64,000 nt of DNA from Mortierella alpina (taxonomy: Eukaryota > Mortierellomycota > Mortierellomycetes > Mortierellales > Mortierellaceae), in assembly GCA_029449245.1 (NCBI GenBank), contig JANATF010000005.1, forward strand, positions 1,178,001 to 1,242,000, written 5' to 3'. Of the stretch, positions 63,862 to 64,000 are shown in pieces (the first letter of the stretch is position 1; every line of letters starts with the position of its first letter). Made by a program: the position numbers and the translations under genes. The notes under the pieces are model-generated. The model worked only from the letters and a program-made list of their open reading frames with translations, ran no database searches and was not told the origin of the DNA.

Positions 63862-64000
63862 CTCCTAGGCCAAGCGAGGGTGCCACGCTCATCCGAATGG
63901 ACCTCCATGAGTGCAAGTGCAGGTGCTTGGAGCAGAACGCGAAATTGAAGAGGAAGCTGACACCGCTTTTTATTTTTAAACAACCGCCTGGCGCATGGCT
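63862..64000. other. Window end, upstream part of the transposase region
   Basis: A short frame on the minus strand continues here but does not match the transposase core convincingly, so no call is made. Confidence 0.4.

Overview
The window reads as chromosomal DNA of an early-diverging filamentous fungus. The short GT-AG introns, TATA-driven compact genes, large secreted and Kelch repertoire, phytochelatin synthase and urate-degradation genes fit Mucoromycota, most likely Mortierellaceae. That placement is inferred from gene content and style. No rRNA, tRNA, CRISPR or bacterial-type operon was seen.

Layout. 1-2.9 kb: 5' part of a Ty3/gypsy LTR retrotransposon on the minus strand (gag, start of pol, leader/LTR), with a recognisable -1 ribosomal frameshift signal. 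3.0-4.6 kb: MpaB/Lcp-type oxygenase. 4.9-11.1 kb: a 2.8-kb unit present twice in direct orientation plus a third fragment; each full unit encodes a secreted, 18-cysteine, three-repeat protein. 12.6-14.7 kb: cytochrome P450. 15-17.7 kb: a Kex2-type secreted precursor divergent from a LITAF-domain protein. 19-21.7 kb: a large ATP-grasp-like protein. 21.9-26.4 kb: divergent UTP16-like and UTP17/NAN1 genes (small-subunit processome). 26.8-28.9 kb: second P450 with the same five-exon plan as the first. 29.7-34.7 kb: phytochelatin synthase and a GH18 glycosidase carrying a frameshift. 36.1-46.8 kb: packed nuclear block of MERIT40-like, TFIIH Tfb4, Mex67/NXF1 and the Fe-S helicase Chl1/DDX11. 46.9-48.9 kb: OHCU decarboxylase and urate oxidase, two steps of one pathway. 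49.8-62.9 kb: three secreted or membrane Kelch proteins interleaved with mitochondrial L27 and a membrane alpha/beta-hydrolase. 63.1-64 kb: Harbinger/PIF-type transposase fragment.

Exon joins were worked out by hand from splice sites, reading phase and family similarity. Nearly all genes close perfectly in frame. Exceptions are the GH18 gene (one base short in exon 2) and the Tfb4 5' end (start not found).

The most notable signals are: the duplicated Cys-rich secreted genes, whose coding differences are mostly amino-acid replacements; the Kelch surface-protein cluster with an NPFxD endocytosis motif; the MERIT40-like gene with a 25-nt exon beside another vWA gene; the divergent UTP16/UTP17 pair; the uricase/OHCU pair; and the textbook-like frameshift site in the retrotransposon.
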